Below, piece after piece: positions 8,142-16,280 of a stretch of 64,000 nt of DNA (its first letter is position 1; the number at the start of each line of letters is the position of its first letter). The stretch comes from Clostridium sp. (GTDB taxonomy: Bacteria; Bacillota; Clostridia; Clostridiales; Clostridiaceae): the NCBI GenBank assembly GCA_031292145.1, contig JARLHR010000026.1, positions 44,303-108,302 of the forward strand, read 5' to 3'. A program made the translations under genes and the position numbers. The notes beneath the pieces were generated by a model. It was not told the origin of the DNA. It saw only the letters and a program-made list of their open reading frames with translations, and did not search any database.

Positions 8142-10274
8142 ATGAAAATTCTTTTAATAGATAATTATGATTCCTTTACTTACAATGTGTATCAATATTT
8201 AAAGGAAATGAAAAATGAGGTAATATGCATTAGAAATGATAAGATTTCTATCAAGGAAATAGAGGAGATAAATCCTGACAGCATATTTATTTCACCAGGG
8301 CCAGGAGATCCGAATAGTGCTGGTATATGTTTAGATGTAGTGAAATATTTTGCAGGTAAGATTTCAATTTTTGGAATTTGTTTGGGGCAACAAGTAATTG
8401 GAGAAGCATTTGGTGGAAAAATAGTGCATGCGAAAGAATTGTATCATGGAAAAACATCTAAGATTTTTACAAATTCAAATGGTGTATTTAAAAATCTGCC
8501 AAGTGAGTTTATTGCAACTAGATATCATTCATTAATAGTTGAAAAAGAAACTCTTCCAGATTGTTTTGAGATTACGTGTCAAACTTCAGTTGGTGAAATT
8601 ATGGGGATAAAACATAAGGATTATAATATTGAAGGAGTACAGTTTCATCCAGAATCAATAATGACTGATGTTGGGAAAAAAATACTTTTAGAATTTTTAC
8701 AACGTACTGAAAGATTAATAGGGAAAGATTCAATTAGGAAAAGTGCTAATTATGAGGATGAAAATATTATTAAGTTTAATGAATTAAGTTATGTGACCCC
8801 AATAGGTGTGAAACAATATGCAGCTAGATTTAATGTTAAGAATGACTTTCTAGATATTTTTAAAAATATCAGGGATAACTATGGTGATTGTAATTGCACG
8901 ATTTTAGATTCAGCAGAGGGACCAATTGCTGATTGTGGGAAAAGTTATATAGGTGTATTTCCAAAATTTGAGTTGATTATTTCAAATAGAAAAATGAAGA
9001 TTATAACTGATGATAGCTGTATTTATGATATATTTATCGGGAATTTCAAAAGACTATATGACATTAATAAAGAGGAATTTAATTTAGAAGAGCGTAAGTT
9101 CTCAGATATATTTCCAATTATATCAGCGATTTTTAAGGAAACAAAGATGCATGATGTAGAGATTAATTTTAGTAATGGATTAATTGGAGTTTTTTCATAT
9201 GAGTATTTGCATTATATTGAGAATATTCATAATAAGAATAAAAGTATCTTAAAATTTCCTGATATTCATTTAAAGTATTTTTCTACAATTTTGGAATATG
9301 ATAAAAATACATCAGAATTAATAGTTATAAATAATGAAATACCAGGTGCTGAGGAAACGAAATTTGATATAGAGAGAATATTAAATGAAAAAGAAAATTT
9401 AATAGAGGATTCCATAAATAATAATGATATTAAAAATTATACGCCAGAAATATTTTCTAATACGACTAAAGAAGAGTTTTATAGCAAAGCAGCTAAAGCA
9501 AAGCAATATATTAAGGATGGAGATATATTTCAAATACAAATAGGTCGAAGACTGAATGTGAAAACAAATATTAAACCATTTGATGTTTATAAAAAGTTGA
9601 GAACATTAAATCCAACTCCATATATGTTTTATTGGGAATGTAAGGAGTATCAATTAATAAGTAATAGTCCTGAATTACAGCTAAAGGTTGAAAATGGCAA
9701 AGTTATGATTAGACCTATTGCTGGTACTTCAAAAGGAAAGGGAAAAACTAAGGAAGAAGCACAAAAATTAAAACAGGAATTAGAGAATAGCCCCAAAGAA
9801 CAAGCTGAGCATATTATGTTGGTTGATTTAGCTAGAAATGATATTGGAAGAATAGCTTCGACTGGTAGTGTTAGGGTTTCAAGATTAATGAAAACAGAAG
9901 AATTTTCTCATGTTTATCATTTAGTAAGTAGTGTTGAAGGAGATATTTTAAAAGAAAATAATAGTATGAAATTATTTGAGTCAACTTTTCCAGCAGGAAA
10001 TCTTACTGGTGCACCTAAAATAAGAGCTATGGAAATAATTAATGAATTAGAAAATGAAGAAAGAGGACCGTATGGAGGGGCATTTGGATTTTTTGAATTT
10101 AATGGAAATATATTAAGCTCAATTATAATAAGAACAATCTTAAGAAAAGGGGAAGATTTGTATTTGCAAGCTTCAGCAGGAATCGTAGCTGATTCTAAAG
10201 ATTATTTAGAATGGAATGAAATCCAGCATAAAACAGAAACAATTAAACAAGTATTAAGTGAATATATCAATTAA
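8142..10274 (+). CDS. Fused anthranilate synthase, amidotransferase (TrpG) then chorismate-binding (TrpE) domain
   Basis: A single 710-residue protein. Residues 1 to about 190 form a TrpG/PabA domain (LLIDNYDSFTYNVYQYL, SPGPGDPNSAG, GICLGQQVIG, VQFHPESI). Residues about 210-710 form a TrpE/PabB domain (GDIFQIQIGRRL, RPIAGTSKG, EHIMLVDLARNDIG, FPAGNLTGAPKIRAMEII). The domain order resembles fused aminodeoxychorismate synthases, but the PIAGT motif (not PIKGT) and the upstream tRNA-Trp T-box argue for anthranilate synthase. It is a second anthranilate synthase beside the separate TrpE/TrpG of the main operon, switched on when charged tRNA-Trp falls. An AGGAGG site precedes the ATG. Confidence 0.85.
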   Translation: MKILLIDNYDSFTYNVYQYLKEMKNEVICIRNDKISIKEIEEINPDSIFISPGPGDPNSAGICLDVVKYFAGKISIFGICLGQQVIGEAFGGKIVHAKELYHGKTSKIFTNSNGVFKNLPSEFIATRYHSLIVEKETLPDCFEITCQTSVGEIMGIKHKDYNIEGVQFHPESIMTDVGKKILLEFLQRTERLIGKDSIRKSANYEDENIIKFNELSYVTPIGVKQYAARFNVKNDFLDIFKNIRDNYGDCNCTILDSAEGPIADCGKSYIGVFPKFELIISNRKMKIITDDSCIYDIFIGNFKRLYDINKEEFNLEERKFSDIFPIISAIFKETKMHDVEINFSNGLIGVFSYEYLHYIENIHNKNKSILKFPDIHLKYFSTILEYDKNTSELIVINNEIPGAEETKFDIERILNEKENLIEDSINNNDIKNYTPEIFSNTTKEEFYSKAAKAKQYIKDGDIFQIQIGRRLNVKTNIKPFDVYKKLRTLNPTPYMFYWECKEYQLISNSPELQLKVENGKVMIRPIAGTSKGKGKTKEEAQKLKQELENSPKEQAEHIMLVDLARNDIGRIASTGSVRVSRLMKTEEFSHVYHLVSSVEGDILKENNSMKLFESTFPAGNLTGAPKIRAMEIINELENEERGPYGGAFGFFEFNGNILSSIIIRTILRKGEDLYLQASAGIVADSKDYLEWNEIQHKTETIKQVLSEYIN

Positions 10275-10307
10275 GGCACATTCAAAAAAGAAAAGTGGGG
10301 AGATAGC

Positions 10308-10657
10308 ATGGCTTTTGAATTGTCAACAGTAGTTCCATGGGGACGAACTTTAGAAGAATACAAGATGATGTTTGCATTAAGCGAAGATGATTTAAAAAAA
10401 TCCATTGCAAGTTTTGGAGATGGACCTGCAAGTTTTAATGCGGAAATGAAAAAGCTGAATTATAACGTAGTGTCATTTGATCCTGTTTATGCATTTACTA
10501 AGGAGCAATTGATAGGAAGAATACAGGAAACAAAAGATATTGTTTAGAAGAAATAATTAAATATTATACTAATAGTTATGATATTTCAATAATGGAAACA
10601 AATTATGAGTTTCAAAAGAACGGAAATAAAATGCTATTAATAAATCATATTAAATAA
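10308..10657 (+). pseudogene. SAM-dependent methyltransferase remnant with internal deletion
   Basis: An intact-looking reading frame of 79 codons (10308-10547) starts after a GGGGAG ribosome site. Its start, FELSTVVPWGRTLEEYKMMF, and the segment SFGDGPASFNAEMKKLNY resemble the N-terminus of a clostridial class I methyltransferase that is normally about three times longer. It stops at 10547, but another frame, open from 10540 (EEIIKYYTNSYD), continues with METNYEFQKNGNKMLLINH and ends at 10657, resembling the C-terminus of the same family. The middle, with most of the SAM-binding fold, is missing. I read this as an internal deletion plus frameshift. Confidence 0.7.
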
Positions 10658-10755
10658 TTTTAATGTACAATGATGCTTAATATCTACATTATTACGTATT
10701 AGATAGCTATATTGACAATGTCTTATAGATACTTTAATATAATTCATATGTGAAC

Positions 10756-10771
10756 AGTTCAGTTATGAACT
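10756..10771. promoter_or_regulatory. Candidate MarR autoregulatory operator
   Basis: AGTTCA-GTTA-TGAACT is a perfect 6-bp inverted repeat. It lies between a possible promoter (TTGACA at about 10712, AT-rich -10 region before 10736) and the ribosome site of the MarR gene. The position suits repression of its own gene; binding is inferred. Confidence 0.5.
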
Positions 10772-10792
10772 ATATTTTAAGGAGATGTTTTT

Positions 10793-11236
10793 ATGGATTA
10801 TAATGATTTTAAAGTAAAACAGGCTGCGGAGGTAGTTCAATCATTTATGATGATTAGCAAAACTCTAGCAAAATACACGCAGCAGAATGCGGAGAGGTTA
10901 GGTTTGACATTGCAACAATTAGGAGTTTTAAATACTATCTATTCTTCTCCGTTAATAACGCATAAACAAATAACAGAAAAATTATTAATTCCTAAAAGCA
11001 CAGCAAGTGTTAGTGTTGAAGAACTTGTTAATTTGGGTTTGGTTGAACGTAAATCATCTGAAGAAGATAGGCGGGAAATCAACTTAATTTTAACTGACAA
11101 AGGTAAAGAAATATCAAAAAAGTCAATTCAAACTTCTATGTCATATATGGCTATGATTTCTGCACTAGAAAAAATATCAACGAATGATATAGATACACTA
11201 CTTCGTATTCATAAGGAACTTTCAAAGTTTCTATAG
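10793..11236 (+). CDS. MarR-family transcriptional regulator
   Basis: 147-residue winged-helix DNA-binding protein. The helix-turn-helix and wing can be read in LTLQQLGVLNTIYSS, HKQITEKLLIPKSTASVSVEELVNLGLVERKSSEEDRREINLILTDKG (the last part being the DxR-containing wing), about residues 39-105. An AAGGAGATG site fixes the start. It stands alone: the next gene runs the other way and the previous one is broken, so its target, apart from its own promoter, is unclear. The ligand is unknown. Confidence 0.88.
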   Translation: MDYNDFKVKQAAEVVQSFMMISKTLAKYTQQNAERLGLTLQQLGVLNTIYSSPLITHKQITEKLLIPKSTASVSVEELVNLGLVERKSSEEDRREINLILTDKGKEISKKSIQTSMSYMAMISALEKISTNDIDTLLRIHKELSKFL

Positions 11237-11295
11237 TGAACTAATAGACTTTTAGCTATTTTCAAATAAGAAGCAATTTTTTCACTTTGTGTATT

Positions 11296-11330
11296 AACAG
11301 GTGGTACAAAATTGGACTACCTGTTTTAGT
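11296..11330 (+). terminator. Terminator after the MarR gene
   Basis: AACAGGTGGT pairs with ACTACCTGTT around a short loop, followed by TTTAGTATA. It ends the MarR transcript before the converging CPBP gene. Confidence 0.6.
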
Positions 11331-11466
11331 ATACATATAAATAATTTAACTTAACAGAGCGTTAAAATAAAGAGATTGGTTACAAGTTTCTTTGTTTTAA
11401 TATCGGAAACTTGCAACTAACTTTTAATATAGGAATCTTATAAATTCCATAATTTTTTTCTCTAAT

Positions 11467-12198
11467 TTAGTCTATTTTTAAGTTGATTTTTTTTATATTT
11501 AATCCCCTCAAAACAATAAAGCCAGTTATAACTATAAGAAATATTGTTATTATAGTAGCTTGTTTGGTAAAATTAATATATGGAAATTGTTGAGTTTTTA
11601 ATAAGTATTGCAAATAAGCATTAGGAAGATTTACAAAATAGGATACTATTACATTATTTTTTGATAATTTAAATGATAGAGCAAACATTATTCCTACAAA
11701 AAATAAAGTGGTAATTTGTTCTATGCTTCTAAAACCAGGATATCCCAAGTGGTAAGTGCCAAAAGTTAATCCAGAAACAATTATTGCTGATGTAGTTCCA
11801 AAGGCTTTTTCAAATCTTATTTGTAGAAAACCTCTAAAAAAGAATTCTTCAGAAAAAGTAGTTAAAATAAGTGGTGCAATACTAAGCGGGAGTAATGCAA
11901 AATTTATATCTTGAAATTTAACAGACTTAAGTGATCCTCCAAGTGAAAATACAAGAAATCCAATTATTATCGCATAATCTATAAATCTTAATTTTTTTAT
12001 TCCAAGAAGTGATACATCTCCATTATCTTCTTTTCTAAAATAATAAATAGGAATACATACACTGATCACAACACAATAAATAATTTGATAAAAGAAATAA
12101 TTTCCTATGCCTCCAAGAAAATTTCCTAATGCAACAGATAATATGATCATACCCATTAAAGTAAAAGATATTATTAATAAGTTACTTCTTTCTTTCAT
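11467..12198 (-). CDS. CPBP-family intramembrane metalloprotease
   Basis: 243-residue membrane protein with about seven or eight hydrophobic segments. The CPBP (Abi/CAAX protease) active-site motifs are present: EEFFFRG (Glu-Glu-x3-Arg type) followed by FGTYHLGYPG with the conserved His, and a third hydrophobic motif near NVIVSYFVNLPNAYLQ. This family cleaves substrates within the membrane; bacterial members are linked to peptide maturation, immunity or signalling, and the substrate here is unknown. It lies 61 bases after a PadR-type regulator on the same strand, and both genes have a similar ACTCAG..TGACT motif upstream, so they probably form one regulated unit. Confidence 0.85.
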   Translation of the reverse strand: MKERSNLLIISFTLMGMIILSVALGNFLGGIGNYFFYQIIYCVVISVCIPIYYFRKEDNGDVSLLGIKKLRFIDYAIIIGFLVFSLGGSLKSVKFQDINFALLPLSIAPLILTTFSEEFFFRGFLQIRFEKAFGTTSAIIVSGLTFGTYHLGYPGFRSIEQITTLFFVGIMFALSFKLSKNNVIVSYFVNLPNAYLQYLLKTQQFPYINFTKQATIITIFLIVITGFIVLRGLNIKKINLKID

Positions 12199-12218
12199 TG
12201 TAAATATACCTCCATAAA

Positions 12219-12236
12219 ATACTCAGTGCTGACTAA
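12219..12236. promoter_or_regulatory. Candidate PadR operator before the CPBP gene
   Basis: ACTCAGTGCTGACT (12221-12234) contains the palindrome TCAG-TG-CTGA. The same motif with two changes lies at 12808-12821 before the PadR gene. Paired sites before the regulator and its neighbour suggest an operator. Confidence 0.45.
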
Positions 12237-12259
12237 TAGGGCATTTTTAAAGGAACATC

Positions 12260-12790
12260 TTAAAAGAGTCCCTTTATGGTTTCATCTATCCATTTTAGCT
12301 CTGTTTCTAAATGATAAATATGATGATTAAATATACTTAGACAATAAATTTTATTCTCAGGCAACATTTTTCTAAGAGTAGTTTCTTTATGAATAACCAG
12401 TCTACTAAGTTTGCTCTGGATTAATTCTTGTTGTCTTTTTAAACTTTTTATAATAGTATTATTATCAGCAAATTTAGAATAATATAATATACCATCAAAA
12501 TTAAATTCTATAGTATATTCTTCTTGTAAAATTTTATTTAAAAGAGATTTAAAATATTTTACACCGGAATCATTAATTGAATATACAGTTCTTTCAGGTC
12601 TATTACCATCTTTCTCAACATTAGAATCTACATATCCTTTTTCAGATAACTTTTCTAAATGGTAATAGATAGTTGGAAGTTTAATTTTTGCAAAATCGGC
12701 AATTCCATCAGATATAAGTTGTTTAATATTATATCCATGTTGTGGACCATAGTTCATAAGTAACCCAAGAATATAAAATGGAACCTTCAT
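12260..12790 (-). CDS. PadR-family transcriptional regulator
   Basis: 176 residues. The N-terminal winged helix (residues about 5-85) reads YILGLLMNYGPQHGYNIKQLI and IYYHLEKLSEKGYVDSNVEKDGNRPERTVYSINDSG, typical of PadR/Vir-like proteins (MarR-related fold with a conserved Y-x-H-L-x-x-L core). A C-terminal helical region of about 80 residues serves dimerisation in the family. The gene precedes the CPBP protease on the same strand and probably controls both. The ligand is unknown. Confidence 0.88.
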   Translation of the reverse strand: MKVPFYILGLLMNYGPQHGYNIKQLISDGIADFAKIKLPTIYYHLEKLSEKGYVDSNVEKDGNRPERTVYSINDSGVKYFKSLLNKILQEEYTIEFNFDGILYYSKFADNNTIIKSLKRQQELIQSKLSRLVIHKETTLRKMLPENKIYCLSIFNHHIYHLETELKWIDETIKGLF

Positions 12791-12804
12791 TTTTATCTCT
12801 CCTA

Positions 12805-12825
12805 ATACTCAGCATTGACTATAAT
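12805..12825. promoter_or_regulatory. Candidate PadR operator before its own gene
   Basis: ACTCAGCATTGACT (12808-12821) lies 18 bases upstream of the PadR start and overlaps an AT-rich -10-like region. It matches the site at 12221-12234 with an imperfect palindrome TCAG-CA-TTGA. Confidence 0.45.
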
Positions 12826-12967
12826 ATACCATATTTCTATAGATTGGCAAAGAATTTATTTTAAACATTAATTAACATTTTTATTAAACGAAATTAAATA
12901 AAGTAGATACAAGTCGCTTCATTTTGTAAGGGAAGAAACTTATATCTGCTTTTTAGTTATAAAATAA

Positions 12968-13405
12968 TTATAAATTCCATAATTTTGATTGCTCTAGAAT
13001 AATATTTTCACAGCATGTATCAGATTTGTACCAATTGCAGCTACTGCATATTTTGTGAAATTTATTTTTATCAAAATTTCTATAAATAGTGTTTATAATT
13101 TCATTAAAAACATATTCCTTATTTTCTTTTAAATCATATATTTTTAAAGTATTAAAATCTAATTCTTTTACCTTTTTATCTGTTAAGCAAGTGTTGTTAT
13201 TATGTTTATTTGGACAATTAAAACATAAATCATCGCATTTAGTAATGAGTTTAATCCTAGTATAAGGATTTTTATTTAGCAGATATATTATGTTATTCAG
13301 TCCCTCAACAAACTCTTCACTATAGCCTAATCCTTTGTAAAAAAATATACAATTAATGTGATGCGGCCTAAGCAATAGCATTTCTCGTAAGTATTCCTTT
13401 AACAC
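12968..13405 (-). CDS. DUF1284-family cysteine-rich protein
   Basis: 145 residues beginning LRPHHINCIFFYKGLGYSEEF, the hallmark of DUF1284 proteins. Cysteines are arranged in pairs (CDDLCFNCP, then CSSCNWYKSDTCC), suggesting a bound metal or Fe-S centre; function is unknown. The first start (13405) overlaps the end of bioY by 38 bases; an internal Met at 13381, just before LLLRPHH, would shorten the overlap and is equally plausible. The overlap shows it is co-transcribed with bioY. No catalytic motif was recognised. Confidence 0.75.
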   Translation of the reverse strand: MLKEYLREMLLLRPHHINCIFFYKGLGYSEEFVEGLNNIIYLLNKNPYTRIKLITKCDDLCFNCPNKHNNNTCLTDKKVKELDFNTLKIYDLKENKEYVFNEIINTIYRNFDKNKFHKICSSCNWYKSDTCCENIILEQSKLWNL

Positions 13406-13922
13406 CCTTTTTTACTCTTAAGCCTATTACTATTGCGATAGTCACCATGATTAAATCTTTAATTACGAAAGGATAGAAACCTGCGATTAGTGCACTTTGC
13501 ATATTCATTCCTGTTACAATTTTTAATTGAAGCGTACCAAGAAGTAATTGAAAAATCAAGCCCATGTATGAAGCAATAAATAATAATATTTTGTTTTGTT
13601 TCTCTGAAGCATATCCAATTAAAAATGCAATAATTATGAATCCTATAATATATCCACCTGTTGGTCCAATAATCACATGTAATCCACCATTAAAATTTGC
13701 AAAGACAGGTAATCCTATTGCTCCTAGAACATCAAATACAATTATTGAAAGTGTTCCTAGTTTAGCACCTATTATTACTGATATTATTACTAATCCAAAA
13801 ATTTGCAGAGTTATTGGTACAGCAGTAAATGGAAGTGGAATTGATAGCTGAGAAAAAATAACCATAAGTGCTGCACACATTCCTATAAGTGATATTTCTT
13901 TAATTGATAAATTTAATTTCAT
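13368..13922 (-). CDS. bioY: Biotin transporter substrate-binding protein BioY
   Basis: Membrane-embedded S component of an ECF-type biotin importer, about 184 residues with six hydrophobic segments. Family motifs are GMCAALMVIFSQLSIPLP, VPITLQIFGL and GPTGGYIIGF. I choose the start at 13922 because it follows a GGGGGAAA ribosome site; the open frame extends to 13979 but would run into the promoter. A BirA-type operator overlaps the -35 box, so it should be repressed when biotin is plentiful. No energy-coupling genes are adjacent, as is usual when a shared ECF module is encoded elsewhere. Confidence 0.92.
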   Translation of the reverse strand: MKLNLSIKEISLIGMCAALMVIFSQLSIPLPFTAVPITLQIFGLVIISVIIGAKLGTLSIIVFDVLGAIGLPVFANFNGGLHVIIGPTGGYIIGFIIIAFLIGYASEKQNKILLFIASYMGLIFQLLLGTLQLKIVTGMNMQSALIAGFYPFVIKDLIMVTIAIVIGLRVKKGVKGILTRNAIA

Positions 13923-13950
13923 TAATATTTCCCCCTTTGTATTTCTTTTA

Positions 13951-13979
13951 AGTATATATATGGTAAAAGAAATTGTCAA
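13951..13979 (-). promoter_or_regulatory. bioY promoter
   Basis: Read on the minus strand: TTGACA (13979-13974), a 17-base spacer and TATACT (13956-13951), a near-consensus vegetative promoter 29 bases before the bioY start. Confidence 0.8.
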
Positions 13980-14004
13980 CCTATAATTAATTACTGGTTC
14001 ACGA
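13973..14004 (-). promoter_or_regulatory. BirA-type biotin operator
   Basis: On the minus strand the sequence is TCGTGAACC, 14 bases, then GGTTGACAA. The inverted half-sites and 14-base spacing match the known BirA operator pattern in Firmicutes. The proximal half-site covers the bioY -35 box, consistent with biotin-dependent repression. Confidence 0.7.
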
Positions 14005-14156
14005 TTAAAATTCCATTGGACTATTGTAAAATAATACTACACGTAAATAAATGTACGGTAAAACGAAATGAAATTTGAAATTATGATTTTATAGTAATGC
14101 TGGAATATTATAAGTTTCAATGATATAATTTTGAGGAAATGAGGTGTTTAAAACTT

Positions 14157-14459
14157 ATGGCAAAGAAAAACAGTAGAAATACAGATATTTTAAGTGAAAC
14201 TAAGAATACAACTTCACCTAAGATATATTCTTTATTAGTGGAATTAGTAAACCAGAATAGAGAAGATTTAGCTGAAGATGTTTTAAAAATAGATTATTTA
14301 TTGACATATACAAGTAATTGTATTAAAGGTAAAGACTTCAAAGAAGCAAAAGCTACAATAAAGATGGTAAAAGAGAGAATGGATAAGTTGAAGGATAGTG
14401 CTGTTAATATTGAATATCTAAAATATCTTTATGATGGAATTAGTGCAAAGATAAAATAA
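14157..14459 (+). CDS. Small hypothetical helical protein
   Basis: About 100 residues, start chosen at the Met that begins MAKKNSRN because a GAGGTG site lies ten bases upstream. The sequence is highly charged and probably all helical (LVELVNQNREDLAEDVLKIDYLL, AKATIKMVKERMDKLKDSA). No signal peptide, membrane segment or known motif is seen. I do not recognise the family. It is followed by another small soluble protein on the same strand 113 bases later. Confidence 0.65.
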   Translation: MAKKNSRNTDILSETKNTTSPKIYSLLVELVNQNREDLAEDVLKIDYLLTYTSNCIKGKDFKEAKATIKMVKERMDKLKDSAVNIEYLKYLYDGISAKIK

Positions 14460-14572
14460 AAAAACAGATATATTTAAAATATGCAGTTATTCTTCAAAAT
14501 TTGATGTTATAATAAAGTAATCTTCATCATATAATTGATGATTAAATAAAATATGTAAAGTGAGCAATGTAA

Positions 14573-14992
14573 ATGAGATTTGAAAAATTAGAAAAAACAA
14601 TAAACAAATTAGATAATGATATTGAGGCTTTAAGAAGAGTTAAACAATATTTATCTAATAAAGATGAAATCAATGAAATAAGTGATTTATTAAACAAGGA
14701 AAGACAAGTATATGCAGATGAATTATATTTAGGTGATGCAATAGCTTATACAGAATGCATAAGTATCATAGCAAACTTGATAAATAAAGAATTAGGTAAA
14801 GAAGAACAAATTAAATTACTAGAAGATATAAAAGAAATTCATGGCAGGAAATCACCAAATGTGAGTAAGAAAAGTCATGGGCTCAACGCTTGGCTTAAAT
14901 TTCTTGATGTAAATTGTGAATGGGCTGAAGAAAATAATAGTGAGTGGTCAACCTTAATTATAAAAGGATTTACGCCAAAAATTAATAGTTAG
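14573..14992 (+). CDS. Hypothetical protein
   Basis: 139 residues, soluble and charged. The N-terminal half (FEKLEKTINKLDNDIEALRRVKQYL) looks like a coiled coil; the C-terminal half contains HGLNAWLKFLDVNCEWAEENN and ends in a hydrophobic strand. No known domain was recognised and no clear strong ribosome site is seen (GTGAGC-AATGTAA before the ATG), so the start is uncertain. Codon use is like the neighbours. Confidence 0.6.
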   Translation: MRFEKLEKTINKLDNDIEALRRVKQYLSNKDEINEISDLLNKERQVYADELYLGDAIAYTECISIIANLINKELGKEEQIKLLEDIKEIHGRKSPNVSKKSHGLNAWLKFLDVNCEWAEENNSEWSTLIIKGFTPKINS

Positions 14993-15103
14993 TTAATTAC
15001 GTTTTTATATGAAGAGAGAAGGGCATTTATAACAATATTTTTTATCATGTAATTTTATTATGCTCAGTTAAAATCATATGAATACTATAATAGAATTTAA
15101 GTT

Positions 15104-15181
15104 AGACACATGAAATAAAATAACAAGCCAAATGTGCAAAATAGATTAGCATATTGACTTGTTATTTTTTTTATGTGCTTT
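15104..15181. repeat. AT-rich hairpin repeat S (full copy), possible terminator
   Basis: GACACATGAAATAAAATAAC and CTTGTTATTTTTTTTATGTG form the two arms of a hairpin. The same arms recur at 29684-29746, and the right arm alone at 25781-25809 and 36845-36872. With its T-run it could terminate transcripts from either side of the gap before the LysR gene. Confidence 0.6.
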
Positions 15182-15272
15182 ATATGGTGGGTAAGAAAAT
15201 TGATTCGCCTAAAGGTAAATCATTATTTGGTAAGTCATTAATATCTCTAAACTAAAAATATAAACTATAATA

Positions 15273-16151
15273 TTAAATTTTAAGAAAATCTATAAGTGTT
15301 TTTGCGGCTATGGATAAATTAATTGAATTCTTATAAATTACACCGATATATCTAGGTGAAATTTGAACTTTTAATGGAATTTCTGTGAGAATGTTATTTT
15401 CTAAATCATTATAAGAAAACTCTCTTATAACAGATGTAATTCCAAGATCAATTTTTGCACATTCAATTAAAAAATCCATATTACTAGCTTCTATATCAGG
15501 AGTGATACATAAATTTTGTGAAGCAAAGTAATTGTCTAGATGTTCTCTTGTAGTATTAGGATTTTCTAAGAACATGAAAGAGCCTTTATTTAATATATCA
15601 TCTGTGGAGGAGGCGTTTAATTTTACTAAATAATTATTGCTGGCAACTAAAATATCATGTATTTCTTTAATCTTGATTAATTTAAGGTTAATTTCATTTG
15701 TAGTGGTTCCAATGATGCCCAAATCTAATTTTTCTTCTTCTACTAACTTTATTGTATCAAGGGTAGTTCTATTTATAATTTTAATTTTAAAATCAGAATA
15801 TTGCTTTGTGAATTCTTGAAATTTAGGCAAAAAATAATTCTTACCTATTGTAGTACTTACACCCAAATTAATATTGCCCATTTCTTTATTTTTTAGCTTT
15901 TCTAAGATATGTTCTCCCAAGCTTAAGTCATCAAAGGCATTTTTTATGTGATTAAATAATATATCTCCTTCTGGGGTTAGTGCAACTCCTTTAGAACTTC
16001 TGGAAAATAGGTTTATGTTTAGAGAATTTTCTAAAGTCTTAATTGATTTACTTATAGCAGGTTGAGATACATAGAGCATCTGAGCAGCACGGGATATGTT
16101 TTTACATTTTGCAACTGTGAAAAATACTTTATAAAGATTTAAATCAATCAT
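15273..16151 (-). CDS. LysR-family transcriptional regulator
   Basis: About 292 residues with the start at the Met of MIDLNLYKVFFTVAK, preceded by AGGAG ten bases upstream; the longer frame to 16181 has no ribosome site. The N-terminal helix-turn-helix is clear (ISRAAQMLYVSQPAISKSIK, about residues 18-37), followed by SLNINLFSRSSKGVALTPEG. The C-terminal two-lobed effector domain begins GNINLGVSTTIG. It faces a ketopantoate-reductase-like gene across 129 bases, the normal LysR arrangement in which the regulator controls the facing gene. Confidence 0.92.
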   Translation of the reverse strand: MIDLNLYKVFFTVAKCKNISRAAQMLYVSQPAISKSIKTLENSLNINLFSRSSKGVALTPEGDILFNHIKNAFDDLSLGEHILEKLKNKEMGNINLGVSTTIGKNYFLPKFQEFTKQYSDFKIKIINRTTLDTIKLVEEEKLDLGIIGTTTNEINLKLIKIKEIHDILVASNNYLVKLNASSTDDILNKGSFMFLENPNTTREHLDNYFASQNLCITPDIEASNMDFLIECAKIDLGITSVIREFSYNDLENNILTEIPLKVQISPRYIGVIYKNSINLSIAAKTLIDFLKI

Positions 16152-16280
16152 AATATCATAACTCCTGTTTATAGTATTCATAACTAATATATATTTTAAT
16201 TATATATAAAAAGAGGATAAAATGTAAGCAAGGAAAGAAAATATTTAGAGATTAAATATAAAGAAAAGGAAGAAGTTATT

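Noticed and set aside
8142-10274. Fused protein as aminodeoxychorismate (folate) synthase
   Set aside because: Domain order fits, but the PIAGT motif and the Trp-specific T-box favour anthranilate synthase.
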